A stretch of DNA of 64,000 nt, taken from assembly GCA_035628135.1 (NCBI GenBank), contig DASPKM010000005.1, positions 1-64,000 of the forward strand, in the 5' to 3' direction. The position numbers were made by a program, and so were the translations under genes. Positions within the stretch are counted from its first letter, which is position 1. Every line of letters begins with the position of its first letter. The stretch comes from DASPKM01 sp035628135. Lineage in GTDB: Bacteria; Bacteroidota; Bacteroidia; Chitinophagales; Chitinophagaceae. The notes beneath the pieces are model-generated. The model was not told where the DNA came from, did no database searches, and worked only from the letters and a program-made list of their open reading frames with translations. Below, piece by piece: positions 16,416 to 25,812 of the stretch.

Positions 16416-17954
16416 ATGTCTGCAACCATTCTTTTTTCCTTCGTCATTGGTTATTTCTTATTGCTGCTGGTAGTAGCTTATTACACATCGCGCAATTCAA
16501 ACAACGAATCGTTCTTTATCGGCAACCGCAGTTCCAACTGGATGCTGGTGGCATTCGGGATGATCGGTACTTCGCTGTCGGGCGTAACCTTTGTGTCGGT
16601 TCCCGGCACCGTAGGCGATTACGCCGCCGGCGCATACAAGGGGTTCGCTTACTTCCAGGTGGTCATCGGTTATTTCATCGGGTATTTCGTGGTGGCGTTC
16701 GTGCTGCTGCCGCTGTATTACCGCATGAACCTTACCTCCATTTACAACTACCTGCAGCGGCGGTTCGGCAATATTTCATATAAAACCGGGTCGCTGTTCT
16801 TCATCATATCCCGTACCGTGGGCGCCACCGCGCGCCTGTACCTGGTAATATACGTGCTGCAGGAATTCATACTCGACGACCTGGGCGTTCCCTTCATCGT
16901 TACTACGCTTGTGATATTGCTGATGATCTTATTGTACACCTTCGAAGGTGGTGTAAAAACCATCGTGTACACCGATACCTTGCAAACATCCTTCATGCTG
17001 CTGGGGCTGATCGTGTGCATCGTTTACATCATGAACAACCTCGATCTTTCATTCGGCGGCGCCATGGAAACGCTTAGCGACCGCGGGTATTCCAGGGTGT
17101 TCAATACGGATGTCAACAGCCGTGGATTCTTTTTAAAACAGATCATAGGCGGCATGTTCATTACCATCGCCATGACGGGGCTCGACCAGGAAATGATGCA
17201 AAAGAACATCAGCGTAAGAACGCTGAAAGATTCGCAGAAGAACATGGTCACCTTCAACTTCATCATCGTTCTCGTAAACTTTTTGTTCCTGCTGCTCGGC
17301 GGGTTGCTATACATCTATGCATTGAACCAAGGCGCGAATTACGAACAGGAAATGGTGAACGGCGTAGCCAAATATAAGTTGATATCCGGCGGTGAAAACA
17401 TCATCGGCGATCCATTGTTCCCTACGGTGGCACTGGGCATGATGCCACAGGTGATCTCCGTAATATTCATCATCGCCCTCATCTCGGCCTTGTTCCCCAG
17501 TGCGGATGGCGCGCTTACGGCGCTCACTTCTTCGTTCTGTATCGACATACTCGGGCTCAAGCGCAGGGAAGACCTTACGGAACAACAAAGAAAGCGCATA
17601 CGCCTCACCGTGCACCTGTCCTTTACGGTGGTGTTCATGCTGTGCATTCTGGTGTTTGAAAGGATCGGCGACCGTTCCATCATCGACCGCATACTGGACC
17701 TGGCGGGCTATACCTATGGGCCACTACTGGGCCTGTTTGCCTTTGGTATTTTCAGCAAGCGAAGACTGCCCGATACCTACCTCGTTACGGCTATTTGCCT
17801 GCTGGCGCCCCTGCTGTGCATATTCATTAGCCAGAATGCGGCCAAATGGCTGGGTGGTTACCAGATAGGCATAGAGCTGTTGCTCATTAACGGTATACTG
17901 ACCTACCTGGGACTTTTGTTAATCAGCAAAAAAGCAGTGCCCGCCACAAACTAA
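16416..17954 (+). CDS. Sodium:solute symporter family transporter
   Basis: A 512-residue inner-membrane protein with about 13 predicted membrane segments, of the SSS (SLC5-like) family, which imports a solute together with Na+. N-terminal features typical of the family are ESFFIGNRSSNWMLVAFG, then SGVTFVSVPG. A later stretch (ALFPSADGALTALTSSFCID) corresponds to the conserved TM8 sodium-site region. Start at ATG 16416 (MSATILFSFVIGYF), because the in-frame ATG at 16365 lies within an intergenic repeat. The substrate cannot be told; the neighbouring LOG genes would be consistent with nucleoside-related or general solute uptake, but this is only guesswork. Confidence 0.9.
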   Translation: MSATILFSFVIGYFLLLLVVAYYTSRNSNNESFFIGNRSSNWMLVAFGMIGTSLSGVTFVSVPGTVGDYAAGAYKGFAYFQVVIGYFIGYFVVAFVLLPLYYRMNLTSIYNYLQRRFGNISYKTGSLFFIISRTVGATARLYLVIYVLQEFILDDLGVPFIVTTLVILLMILLYTFEGGVKTIVYTDTLQTSFMLLGLIVCIVYIMNNLDLSFGGAMETLSDRGYSRVFNTDVNSRGFFLKQIIGGMFITIAMTGLDQEMMQKNISVRTLKDSQKNMVTFNFIIVLVNFLFLLLGGLLYIYALNQGANYEQEMVNGVAKYKLISGGENIIGDPLFPTVALGMMPQVISVIFIIALISALFPSADGALTALTSSFCIDILGLKRREDLTEQQRKRIRLTVHLSFTVVFMLCILVFERIGDRSIIDRILDLAGYTYGPLLGLFAFGIFSKRRLPDTYLVTAICLLAPLLCIFISQNAAKWLGGYQIGIELLLINGILTYLGLLLISKKAVPATN

Positions 17955-18054
17955 AATCCGCTTTACATCGTTTAATAAGCATGCCATCCAGCAGTTGCAT
18001 GTATATGCACGACCGGATGGCTTTGCTGTCTATAATCCTCAACCCCGAAGAAGT

Positions 18055-18753
18055 ATGAACGATACTATCAGGATCTCGAAGCAACGCCGTTGGACGGAAT
18101 CAAAAGCAAACTCCAGTTGGCAGATCTTTAAAATAATGGCTGAATTTGTGGATGGATTTGAGTCGCTCGCCAAGTTAGGTCCCTGCATTTCGGTGTTCGG
18201 CTCCGCAAGAACACAACCCGGGCAACCCTATTACGAACTGACCGTTGACATTTCAAAACGCCTTGCCGAAGAAGGTTTCGGCATTATTTCCGGCGGAGGC
18301 CCCGGCATAATGGAAGCCGCCAACAAAGGCGCGCAACTGGGCGGAGGCCATTCCGTAGGACTTAATATCGAGCTGCCATTTGAACAACATTCCAATCCAT
18401 ACATCGACCGCGACGCCAGCCTCCATTTCGATTATTTCTTCGTGCGCAAAGTGATGTTCACCAAATATTCGCAGGGATTTGTAATGATGCCCGGCGGATT
18501 TGGGACCATGGATGAATTTTTTGAAGTGGCCACGCTGATACAAACCGGTAAAATGAGCCCGGTGCCCTTGATACTCGTAGGCTCTGAGTACTGGAGCGGA
18601 TTAATGAACTGGATGAATGAGACCATGTTCCAGCAAAATGGAAACATCTCACCCAACGATCTCGACTTGTTGCAGATCGCGGACACTCCCGGCGAAGTAG
18701 CAGCGCATATATTGAATTTTTATACCAAGCATCCGCTGCGCCCCAATTACTGA
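18055..18753 (+). CDS. LOG family protein, longer form
   Basis: A 232-residue member of the LOG (TIGR00730) family with an extra N-terminal helix region compared with its paralogue at 15730-16269. Motifs: ISVFGSARTQPGQPYYE, then SGGGPGIMEAANKGA and the catalytic MMPGGFGTMDEFFEV. The start at ATG 18055 (MNDTIRISKQRRW) matches the usual family N-terminus. Such proteins hydrolyse the N-glycosidic bond of purine nucleoside monophosphates. It is on the same strand as the symporter, about 100 bases downstream. Confidence 0.9.
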   Translation: MNDTIRISKQRRWTESKANSSWQIFKIMAEFVDGFESLAKLGPCISVFGSARTQPGQPYYELTVDISKRLAEEGFGIISGGGPGIMEAANKGAQLGGGHSVGLNIELPFEQHSNPYIDRDASLHFDYFFVRKVMFTKYSQGFVMMPGGFGTMDEFFEVATLIQTGKMSPVPLILVGSEYWSGLMNWMNETMFQQNGNISPNDLDLLQIADTPGEVAAHILNFYTKHPLRPNY

Positions 18754-18839
18754 TTGCAGGATTTAGCACCGATTAAGAAAGTAATCTGTGCTATATTTTT
18801 CATAATCTGTGGTATTTTTACAGATTATAACAATCTGTG

Positions 18840-19478
18840 ATGGACCTGATACATCCGCTTGTGCAGCAATACGCAGAACAATTTACATCCCCATCCGATG
18901 AATTGCTGCAACAAATAGAGCAGCAAACCAACCAGCACCATCCCCAGGCGCACATGTTAAGCGGCCATTTACAAGGCCAGTTCCTGGAAATGATCAGTTA
19001 TATGGTGCGGCCTTCACGCATACTGGAGATCGGTACGTTTACTGGTTTTAGCGCGCTTTGCCTGTTGAAAGGCCTGGTCCCGGGCGGACAATTGCATACC
19101 ATAGAACTAAGGGAAGAAGACGCCGCCACCGCCCGTGAAAATTTTCACAAAGCAAAAGCAAATGAAAAGATAATTTTACATCTTGGAAATGCGTTGGATA
19201 TCATACCGGCCTTAGGTGAAAAATGGGACCTCGTGTTCATCGACGCAGACAAAGTGAACTATAAACGTTATTACGAACTGGTTTTACCAGCCGTTAACAA
19301 GAACGGGATCATTTTGGCAGATAATGTGCTATTTCACGGCCAGGTATTCGAAAACCCGATGACAGGAAAAAATGCCATTGCCATTCACGATTTCAATGAG
19401 CACGTGCGGCGGGACCAACGGGTTGAGCAAGTGGTGGTTACCATTCGCGACGGATTGATGATCATACGCAAAAAATAA
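18840..19478 (+). CDS. Class I O-methyltransferase
   Basis: A 212-residue cytoplasmic SAM-dependent methyltransferase of the catechol/caffeoyl-CoA O-methyltransferase family (Methyltransf_3). SAM-binding motif: ILEIGTFTGFSALCLLKGL. Further family features are LHTIELREEDAATARENF, the metal-binding region VFIDADKVNYKRYYE and ILADNVLFHGQV. Start at ATG 18840; a GTG in the same frame directly precedes it. The stop is 10 bases before the next gene, suggesting one transcript with the glucosaminidase and hpt genes. Confidence 0.92.
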   Translation: MDLIHPLVQQYAEQFTSPSDELLQQIEQQTNQHHPQAHMLSGHLQGQFLEMISYMVRPSRILEIGTFTGFSALCLLKGLVPGGQLHTIELREEDAATARENFHKAKANEKIILHLGNALDIIPALGEKWDLVFIDADKVNYKRYYELVLPAVNKNGIILADNVLFHGQVFENPMTGKNAIAIHDFNEHVRRDQRVEQVVVTIRDGLMIIRKK

Positions 19479-19488
19479 ATAAGTACTA

Positions 19489-20703
19489 ATGATGAGATCT
19501 GCAATTGTTTGTTTGCTGATGACGGCCGTGGTATGTGCGCATGCGCAGCAAAAACCAGCTGTGATAGAATACATCAACGCGTACAAGGCGCTTGCCATCA
19601 GCGAAATGCAACGTACCGGCATACCCGCCGCCATCAAGCTGGCACAGGGCATTCATGAAACAGACGCGGGCAACAGCGAGCTCGTCAGGAAAAGCAATAA
19701 CCATTTCGGCATCAAATGCAAGAGCAACTGGGCGGGTGGCAAAGTATACCACGACGACGATGCCCGCGGCGAATGCTTCCGCAGCTACGGCACCCCGGAA
19801 GACTCTTACCTCGATCATTCCAATTTTCTGAAAGGAAGCCCGCGCTATGCCTTCCTGTTCGATTTAGACCCCACCGATTACGAGGCCTGGGCTTATGGAT
19901 TAAAAAAAGCAGGCTATGCTACCAATATCAAATACTCACAGATACTCATTAAGATCATCAACGAATATCACCTGCAGGAATACACGCTGATCGCCATGGG
20001 TAAAATGAAACCCGAAGACGAGTGGCTGGCAAAGCAAGGCAATACAGTTCCGCTGCCCGAAGAAGTGAAGATTGAAGCGACCACTGAAATTGCAGAAAAG
20101 GCCATTACAGAAGAACCCTCGCCCGGTTATCCCGAAGAAGAGTTCAAGATCAATAATACCGGGGTGGTATATGCGAAAAAGGGTACGCCGCTGCTGGCCA
20201 TCGCAGAAAAGTACGATGTTTCGTTGAAGCGTTTGCTCGACTTCAACGATATGAAGGAAGAAAATACGTTGCCGAAAGGTCAACTGGTTTTCCTGCAGCG
20301 TAAACGCAAAACCGGTCAGCAGGAATTTCATGTAGTGCAACCCGGAGAAACTGTGTACGATGTTTGCCAGGCAGAGGGCGTCAGGCTCGAAAGCATACTG
20401 GAGTACAACCATCTTTCAAAAGGCATGGAACCCGCCGAAGGAGAAAAGCTTTACCTGAAAGACGTAGCGCCCGCCCGCCCGATGCTGGCATCGGAAATAA
20501 AGACCACCGCTTCTCTTGTAAGAAATGTTTCGAACGGAAATACAGCGCCAAACAATTTCACCACGCACGTGGTGCAGATAAAAGAAACACTTTTCTCCAT
20601 CTCAAAAAAATACAGCGTTTCTATTGAAAAGCTGATGCAATGGAATAATTTAGCGAGTTACGAGTTGAAAACAGGACAGGAGCTGATCATTTACAAAAAC
20701 TGA
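19489..20703 (+). CDS. Exported glucosaminidase with LysM repeats
   Basis: A 404-residue envelope enzyme that should cleave peptidoglycan glycan strands. Signal peptide MMRSAIVCLLMTAVVCAHA. The N-terminal catalytic domain (about 25-165) is a mannosyl-glycoprotein endo-beta-N-acetylglucosaminidase-type domain: AIKLAQGIHETDAGNSEL with its catalytic-type glutamate, then NNHFGIKCKSNW. Three LysM peptidoglycan-binding modules follow (about residues 220-275, 280-325 and 360-404; VVQPGETVYDVCQAEGV, HVVQIKETLFSISKKYSV). Length and layout fit the Bacteroidota autolysin-like family. The hpt gene begins 3 bases after its stop, so the two are probably co-translated. Confidence 0.92.
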   Translation: MMRSAIVCLLMTAVVCAHAQQKPAVIEYINAYKALAISEMQRTGIPAAIKLAQGIHETDAGNSELVRKSNNHFGIKCKSNWAGGKVYHDDDARGECFRSYGTPEDSYLDHSNFLKGSPRYAFLFDLDPTDYEAWAYGLKKAGYATNIKYSQILIKIINEYHLQEYTLIAMGKMKPEDEWLAKQGNTVPLPEEVKIEATTEIAEKAITEEPSPGYPEEEFKINNTGVVYAKKGTPLLAIAEKYDVSLKRLLDFNDMKEENTLPKGQLVFLQRKRKTGQQEFHVVQPGETVYDVCQAEGVRLESILEYNHLSKGMEPAEGEKLYLKDVAPARPMLASEIKTTASLVRNVSNGNTAPNNFTTHVVQIKETLFSISKKYSVSIEKLMQWNNLASYELKTGQELIIYKN

Positions 20704-20706
20704 GGC

Positions 20707-21243
20707 ATGTCTGTAATTCGCGTTCACGACAAGAACTTTGAACCCTATCTTACTGCGCAGGAAATACAGGACGCTGTAAAAAGGCTGGCGGAATCCATCA
20801 GCAACGACTACCGCGGCAAACGCCCATTGTTCGTAGCCATCCTGAACGGCGCATTCATGTTTGCTTCGGACCTTTTCAGGAACCTAAGCATCGAGGCAGA
20901 GATCAGCTTCATAAAGCTGGCATCTTACAAAGGCACCAAATCAACCGGCAGGGTGCTTACCGCGATCGGGCTGGACGCAGACATCTACCAAAAGCATGTC
21001 ATTATCGTAGAAGATATAGTAGACACGGGCAAGACGCTGACCAAATTCCTGCCCCAGTTAACCCATCAACAACCGGCATCCATTAAGATCTGTGCGCTGC
21101 TGCACAAGCCGGAGGCCACCGTAAACCCTGTTACAATCGACTACCTCGGGTTCACCATTCCCAATAAGTTCGTGGTAGGGTACGGGTTAGATTACGATGG
21201 GCTTGGCCGAAATATCCCTGAAATCTACCGGTTAACGGAATAG
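20707..21243 (+). CDS. hpt: Hypoxanthine phosphoribosyltransferase
   Basis: Salvages hypoxanthine and guanine by joining them to PRPP, giving IMP or GMP. It is 178 residues, the usual length. The PRPP-binding motif VIIVEDIVDTGKT is at residues 98-110. Other family features are FVAILNGAFMFASDL, SYKGTKSTG (flexible loop) and the purine-binding NKFVVGYGLDYDGLGRNIP. The ATG follows the stop codon of the LysM gene by 3 bases. Nothing unusual seen. Confidence 0.95.
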   Translation: MSVIRVHDKNFEPYLTAQEIQDAVKRLAESISNDYRGKRPLFVAILNGAFMFASDLFRNLSIEAEISFIKLASYKGTKSTGRVLTAIGLDADIYQKHVIIVEDIVDTGKTLTKFLPQLTHQQPASIKICALLHKPEATVNPVTIDYLGFTIPNKFVVGYGLDYDGLGRNIPEIYRLTE

Positions 21244-21422
21244 AGGCAGGCGGGCAGCAAAATTTCACAATTGTTATACCTTGAATTACAGCAGAATGTC
21301 CGTAAATTACGGTTACTACCCAAACAGGCTGTCAGGGACCTAACGGCTTTCATACTTTCAGCGTATAGGAGTATAAAATTAATTGGGAAGCAATACGTTA
21401 GATTCTTAACCAAAAATCCAGG

Positions 21423-23168
21423 TTGAAAACTGTACTTGTCATAGTTTTCTCGTTCCTAAGTCTTTCCGCCTTTTCACAATACTACCTCCGTGGAGAAGTG
21501 AAGGATGAGCGGAATACACCCCTCCCGAATGTAAAGATCCTATTGCATTCGAGCGGCTATGTATACTACTCAGGTAATACCGGGGGCTTCGGCATCATGC
21601 TTTCTTCGCTCAGGGATTCCATTACTTTCATGCTGGAAGGCTATCAATCCCACTCGTCGCGCCTCGATGCCCGCGAATACCAGAACATCACTTTAAAGCC
21701 CTTATATACCGCGGCCAACGTTCAGAAAAAAAAGCTGCTGTCGTTTACCAAGGACCTTAAGCTGGAGGACTGGCATGGCTGGACCGTTGGGGGTGAAACC
21801 TACAGCTCCCTGCTTGAAAATGAGTTTGTAGCGGCCCGCAAATTCCCCGAAACGGGATTCGCCATCAATATCGATAAGGCCTCATACAGCAACGTGCGCA
21901 GGTTTTTAAAGATGCAGACCACCGTGCCGCCCGATGCGGTGCGCATAGAAGAGATGCTGAACTATTTCAACTTCGGGTACAAGCCGCCTCCGCCCGATAG
22001 TATATTCCATATTGAATCCAATGTTTCCGATTGTCCCTGGAACCCGGAGCACCAGCTGCTGTTCCTGCAGGTATCGGCCCGTAAGATCGATTTTGAAAAG
22101 ATTCCGCCGAGCAACCTGGTATTCCTGATAGATGTGTCAGGCTCCATGGACATGCCGAACCGCCTGCCCTTGCTGAAATCGGCCTTTAAATTACTCGTGA
22201 ACAACCTGCGCGATAAGGACACCGTGTCCATTGTTGTGTACGGCAGCACCGTGGGCGTAATGCTGCCACCCACCTCGGGCAAGGAAAAAGAAAAGATCAA
22301 CAAGGTGATAGAAGAGCTGAACCCAGGCGGCAGCACGCCGGGCGAATCGGGCATACGCACCGCATATCGCGTGGCAAAGGCACAATTCATCAAGGGCGGC
22401 AATAACCGAGTGATACTGGCCACCGACGGCGATTTTAACGTGGGCCAGGCATCCGAGGCCGAACTTGAAAACCTGATCACCCAACACCAGCAATCGGGGA
22501 TATATCTCACCTGCCTGGGAGTGGGCATGGGCAATTACAAAGACTCCAAGTTGGAAGTGCTTGCCCGGAAGGGCAATGGCAATTTCGCTTACCTCGACGA
22601 TGAGAAGGAAGCCGAAAAAGTATTGGTGAAGGAATTGACCCAAACACTTTACACCGTTGCGGACGATGCCTACCTGGAAATAAAGTTCAACCCGCAGCTG
22701 GTAAAGGAATACCGCCTTATTGGCTTTGATAACAAACTGAAGGCGCTCGCCGATTCCAGCACCGAGCTGGAAGGCGGAGAAATAGGTTCAGGGCATTCCT
22801 TGCTAAGCATCCTGGAGTTTGACCCCGCATTTGCCGCCGACAATGGGTTCAGCGCCCCGCTGGCCGACGTGCATATCCGCTACCGCCTCCCCGAGGATAC
22901 GGTAAAGCGCATCATGAGCTATACCTGCTTGTACAACAGCGTTGACTTTAAAGACCTGCCTGCCTGCCACCGTTTTGCTACCTCGGTGGTAATGTTCGGA
23001 GGGTTGTTGAAGAAATCGAAATACTTCAAGAACGTGAGCTGGTACGATGCCATGAACATAGCCAACCAAAGCTATAATCCCAAGGACCTTGTTCAAAAAG
23101 AAATGATAGACCTTATCGACAAAGCCAGGCGCATCTACTCCAAAAAGCGCAAGAGGGGCGGACCCTGA
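21423..23168 (+). CDS. VWA domain protein of the YfbK type with an N-terminal carboxypeptidase-regulatory-like domain
   Basis: A 581-residue exported protein starting at TTG 21423, with signal peptide to about SAFSQ. First comes a CarboxypepD-regulatory-like beta-sandwich (about 20-95: YLRGEVKDERNTPLPNVKI). Next is the YfbK N-terminal region (FAINIDKASYSNVRRFLKMQ). Then comes a von Willebrand A domain with an intact MIDAS (LIDVSGSM near residue 236, later TDGDFNVG), and a DUF3520-type C-terminal region to about 560. VWA proteins bind partners through a metal ion at the MIDAS; the partner here is unknown. A 180-base gap precedes it, and it ends before a barrel protein. Confidence 0.88.
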   Translation: MKTVLVIVFSFLSLSAFSQYYLRGEVKDERNTPLPNVKILLHSSGYVYYSGNTGGFGIMLSSLRDSITFMLEGYQSHSSRLDAREYQNITLKPLYTAANVQKKKLLSFTKDLKLEDWHGWTVGGETYSSLLENEFVAARKFPETGFAINIDKASYSNVRRFLKMQTTVPPDAVRIEEMLNYFNFGYKPPPPDSIFHIESNVSDCPWNPEHQLLFLQVSARKIDFEKIPPSNLVFLIDVSGSMDMPNRLPLLKSAFKLLVNNLRDKDTVSIVVYGSTVGVMLPPTSGKEKEKINKVIEELNPGGSTPGESGIRTAYRVAKAQFIKGGNNRVILATDGDFNVGQASEAELENLITQHQQSGIYLTCLGVGMGNYKDSKLEVLARKGNGNFAYLDDEKEAEKVLVKELTQTLYTVADDAYLEIKFNPQLVKEYRLIGFDNKLKALADSSTELEGGEIGSGHSLLSILEFDPAFAADNGFSAPLADVHIRYRLPEDTVKRIMSYTCLYNSVDFKDLPACHRFATSVVMFGGLLKKSKYFKNVSWYDAMNIANQSYNPKDLVQKEMIDLIDKARRIYSKKRKRGGP

Positions 23169-23276
23169 TCAGCATAAAACAATCTGGATTGAGATTTGTT
23201 GTACAACTGGAAACCCCATCCGGGGAAATTGTATTGCATAGCCGCTTCGGCATTATTCGAACTAAAAAACATATGT

Positions 23277-23822
23277 ATGAAAAAAATGTACGCGTTTCTG
23301 TTGATGGTGTTCACAGTGTATAACGTTGCCGCACAAACGGAGCACGGCAATTGGCTGATAGGAGGTTCTTTTGTGCTGAATACAAACGACAATAGCACTA
23401 CTATCGGCCTCAACCCCACGGCGGGTTATTTTGTAATGAACAACCTGGCCGTCGGTGGAACGGTGATACTCAATTATACCAAGTTCGGCAACAGCAGGAG
23501 CACTACGTTTGGCGCAGGGCCGTTGGTGAGGTATTATTTCGGTCAAACCAATATCAAGCCCTTTGTTCACGGGGAGTTTGGGCTTATTTCAGAAAAGACC
23601 AAGGTGGGTGCTAATTCCAATACTGAAAACGGCATCAATTTCCTGCTGGGACCAGGACTAGCCGGTTTTTTGAACGAGAATGTGGCATTGGAAGCTTTGG
23701 CCGGGTATAGCTATACCAAGCTTAAGGATTTTGATGGTGATGGGGGATTTGCATTTCGTGTAGGCTTCCAGGTGTATTTAAGGCCGAGGCGCGCCGTTGA
23801 ACAAATCAGAACGGGACAGTAA
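23277..23822 (+). CDS. Outer-membrane beta-barrel protein
   Basis: A 181-residue exported protein with the signal peptide MKKMYAFLLMVFTVYNVAAQ. The mature part is a small beta-barrel: GNWLIGGSFVLN, IGLNPTAGYFVMNNLAVGG, then FGAGPLVRYYFG and a closing AFRVGFQVYLRPR. It is related in style to porin-family/OmpW-like proteins of Bacteroidota. Start at ATG 23277, because the signal peptide begins there. About 110 bases separate it from the VWA gene. Function unknown. Confidence 0.8.
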   Translation: MKKMYAFLLMVFTVYNVAAQTEHGNWLIGGSFVLNTNDNSTTIGLNPTAGYFVMNNLAVGGTVILNYTKFGNSRSTTFGAGPLVRYYFGQTNIKPFVHGEFGLISEKTKVGANSNTENGINFLLGPGLAGFLNENVALEALAGYSYTKLKDFDGDGGFAFRVGFQVYLRPRRAVEQIRTGQ

Positions 23823-23916
23823 CTGTTGAATCATCCGGCATCTGACCGGTACGCAATTAGCTCAGCTTATGGTACTGGTCATATTTTTATATGTCGCTAA
23901 TAAATTAATCCGAAAA

Positions 23917-25071
23917 CTATCCGAACATTTCGCGGACCTTATCAAAGAAGCTCCGTTCATTTTTATCAGGATTGGGCTTGAAGTTGGGGGAGTTGCTCAG
24001 CTTCTCCAGCATTGCCTTTTCCTCGCTCGAAACATTTTGCGGCGTCCAAACATTCACGTGAATGAGCTGGTCGCCCTTTTCATAACTGTTCACCGCGGGA
24101 AATCCCTTGCCCTTTAACCTGAATATCTTTCCGCTTTGCGTACCTGGCGGTATTTTTATTTTAGCCCTTCCATCGATGGTGGGAACTTCTACCTGCGTGC
24201 CGAACACGGCATCGGTAAATGAAATGTGCAGTTCAAACGCCACATTCTGTCCATCGCGCACCAGCTCGGGGTGCGCTTCTTCTTCTATCAGGACGATCAA
24301 ATCGCCCGCGGGGCCTCCGCGCTCGCCGGCATTGCCTCTTCCGCTTACATTCAATTGCATGCCTTCCTGTACGCCCGCCGGTATGTCGATGGTTACGGTC
24401 TCATCGCTGAACACCCTTCCTTCTCCTTTACACGACGCGCATTTTGCAGTTATCACCGTGCCTTCGCCGCTACAGGTAGGGCAGGTGGTAACGGTTTGCA
24501 TTTGCCCCAGGAAAGTATTGGTAACCTTGCGCACCTGGCCGCTGCCGCCACAGGAGCCGCAGGTTTGAACGCTGCCTTTATCCTTTGCGCCGCTGCCGCT
24601 GCACGTATTGCAGGGTACGTATTTTTTTACCTTGATGCTCTTGGTAACACCCTTTGCTATTTCCTCGAAATTCATTTTAAGCTTTATGCGCAGCGTACTT
24701 CCGCGCACGCCGCGGGTACGTTGTCCTCTTTGCCTTCCTCCGCCACCGAAAAAGCTTCCAAAAATGTCTTCACCGAAAATATCCCCGAACTGGCTGAAGA
24801 TATCTTCCATGTTCATATTGCCGCCGCCATAACCTCGGCCATTGCCGCTGACGCCTGCATGGCCAAAGCGGTCGTATTGCGAACGCTTATCGGCATCGCT
24901 TAATATTTCATAAGCCTCTGCGGCCTCTTTGAATTTTTCTTCCGCCGATTTATCGCCGGGGTTGCGATCGGGATGGTATTGCATGGCAACCTTGCGGTAC
25001 GCCTTCTTGATTTCATCTTGCGAGGCGCCCTTTGCTATACCCAACACTTCGTAATAATCTCTTTTTGCCAT
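23917..25071 (-). CDS. dnaJ: Chaperone protein DnaJ
   Basis: Hsp40 co-chaperone that stimulates the ATPase of DnaK and delivers unfolded proteins. At 384 residues it is full length: J domain (MAKRDYYEVLGIAKGASQDE, HPD at 33-35), a Gly/Phe-rich linker (RGYGGGN), and four CxxCxGxG zinc-finger repeats from about residue 150 (CNTCSGSG, CGSCGGSG, CPTCSGEG, CASCKGEG). The C-terminal substrate-binding domain follows. It lies 21 bases downstream of grpE, forming a grpE-dnaJ operon; dnaK is not in the window. Confidence 0.98.
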   Translation of the reverse strand: MAKRDYYEVLGIAKGASQDEIKKAYRKVAMQYHPDRNPGDKSAEEKFKEAAEAYEILSDADKRSQYDRFGHAGVSGNGRGYGGGNMNMEDIFSQFGDIFGEDIFGSFFGGGGRQRGQRTRGVRGSTLRIKLKMNFEEIAKGVTKSIKVKKYVPCNTCSGSGAKDKGSVQTCGSCGGSGQVRKVTNTFLGQMQTVTTCPTCSGEGTVITAKCASCKGEGRVFSDETVTIDIPAGVQEGMQLNVSGRGNAGERGGPAGDLIVLIEEEAHPELVRDGQNVAFELHISFTDAVFGTQVEVPTIDGRAKIKIPPGTQSGKIFRLKGKGFPAVNSYEKGDQLIHVNVWTPQNVSSEEKAMLEKLSNSPNFKPNPDKNERSFFDKVREMFG

Positions 25072-25092
25072 GGTATTTTGGTTCCTTGGTTT

Positions 25093-25701
25093 TTATTTTC
25101 CTACCACCACTTTCGCAAAGCGGATAATCTTATCGTTCAGGTAATATCCCTTCTGCACTTCATCCACCACCTTGCCTTTCTTTCCGGGCACGGGTATTTC
25201 GGTAACGGCTTCGTGCAGGTCGGGGTTAAATTCCCGCCCGATGCTTTCCATAGGCTTCAGCCCTTTTGCATACAACGTATTCCTAAGCTTATTAAATATC
25301 AACAATATGCCTTCTTTTATAGAATCGAGGCCTTCTGTTTTTTCTATCTGCTGTTGCGCACGGTCGCAATCGTCCAATACGTCCAGCATGGAACCGATCA
25401 CGTCCTTGCCGGCGGTTTGTATCAGCTCTACCCTTTCACGCGCATTGCGTTTGCGGAAATTATCGAACTCGGCCACCAGTCGCAGGTACTTATCCTTGAA
25501 CTCACCCACTTCAGCCTGTAAGTTTTCGATCAGGCCTTCTATTTCTTCACGTTCTGTTTCTCCACGCCCGGCGTCACTGATATTTATCGCGGGCTGTTCA
25601 CTGTCATTCGTTGCGCCAGGATTGTCAAATTCAGCATCCTGGTCATACGTGCTTTTTCCGTCCGGCTGTCCCGAATTTTCCAATATCTCTTTTTCCGTCA
25701 T
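25093..25701 (-). CDS. grpE: Nucleotide exchange factor GrpE
   Basis: Releases ADP from DnaK and so resets the chaperone cycle. It is 202 residues long, with an acidic disordered N-terminal tail (to about 60), a long coiled-coil helix (EREEIEGLIENLQAEVGEFK, then YLRLVAEFDNFRKRNARER) and the C-terminal beta-wing with the GrpE signature (LHEAVTEIPVPGKKGKVVDE, then VQKGYYLNDKIIRFAKVVVG). First gene of the grpE-dnaJ operon, preceded by a good sigma-A promoter of Bacteroidota type at 25722-25751. Confidence 0.97.
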   Translation of the reverse strand: MTEKEILENSGQPDGKSTYDQDAEFDNPGATNDSEQPAINISDAGRGETEREEIEGLIENLQAEVGEFKDKYLRLVAEFDNFRKRNARERVELIQTAGKDVIGSMLDVLDDCDRAQQQIEKTEGLDSIKEGILLIFNKLRNTLYAKGLKPMESIGREFNPDLHEAVTEIPVPGKKGKVVDEVQKGYYLNDKIIRFAKVVVGK

Positions 25702-25721
25702 AGCTCATTGAAAATTAAGTG

Positions 25722-25751
25722 CGAAAATAAGGTAGTCAAATGGTTTGCCAA
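25722..25751 (-). promoter_or_regulatory. Promoter for grpE-dnaJ
   Basis: On the minus strand: TTG (-33 element), 19 bases, then TATTTTCG (-7 element, consensus TAnnTTTG). Transcription would begin around 25715, a few bases before the grpE start at 25701. The divergent methyltransferase gene has its own TACCTTTG box in the same 111-base gap. Confidence 0.55.
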
Positions 25752-25800
25752 CTACCTTCTTGCAGCCAAATTGGCGGTCAGTTTCCGGCATCTGTTCCGC

Positions 25801-25808
25801 TACCTTTG
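25801..25808 (+). promoter_or_regulatory. -7 promoter box 4 bases from a start codon
   Basis: TACCTTTG fits the Bacteroidota -7 consensus TAnnTTTG exactly and ends 4 bases before the ATG at 25813, so the transcript would be leaderless or nearly so. No clear TTTG -33 element is visible at the usual distance. Confidence 0.4.
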
Positions 25809-25812
25809 CGCC

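Noticed and set aside
24226..24903. Plus-strand frame of 225 codons opposite dnaJ
   Set aside because: Mirror of the zinc-finger and J-domain coding strand; no independent evidence.
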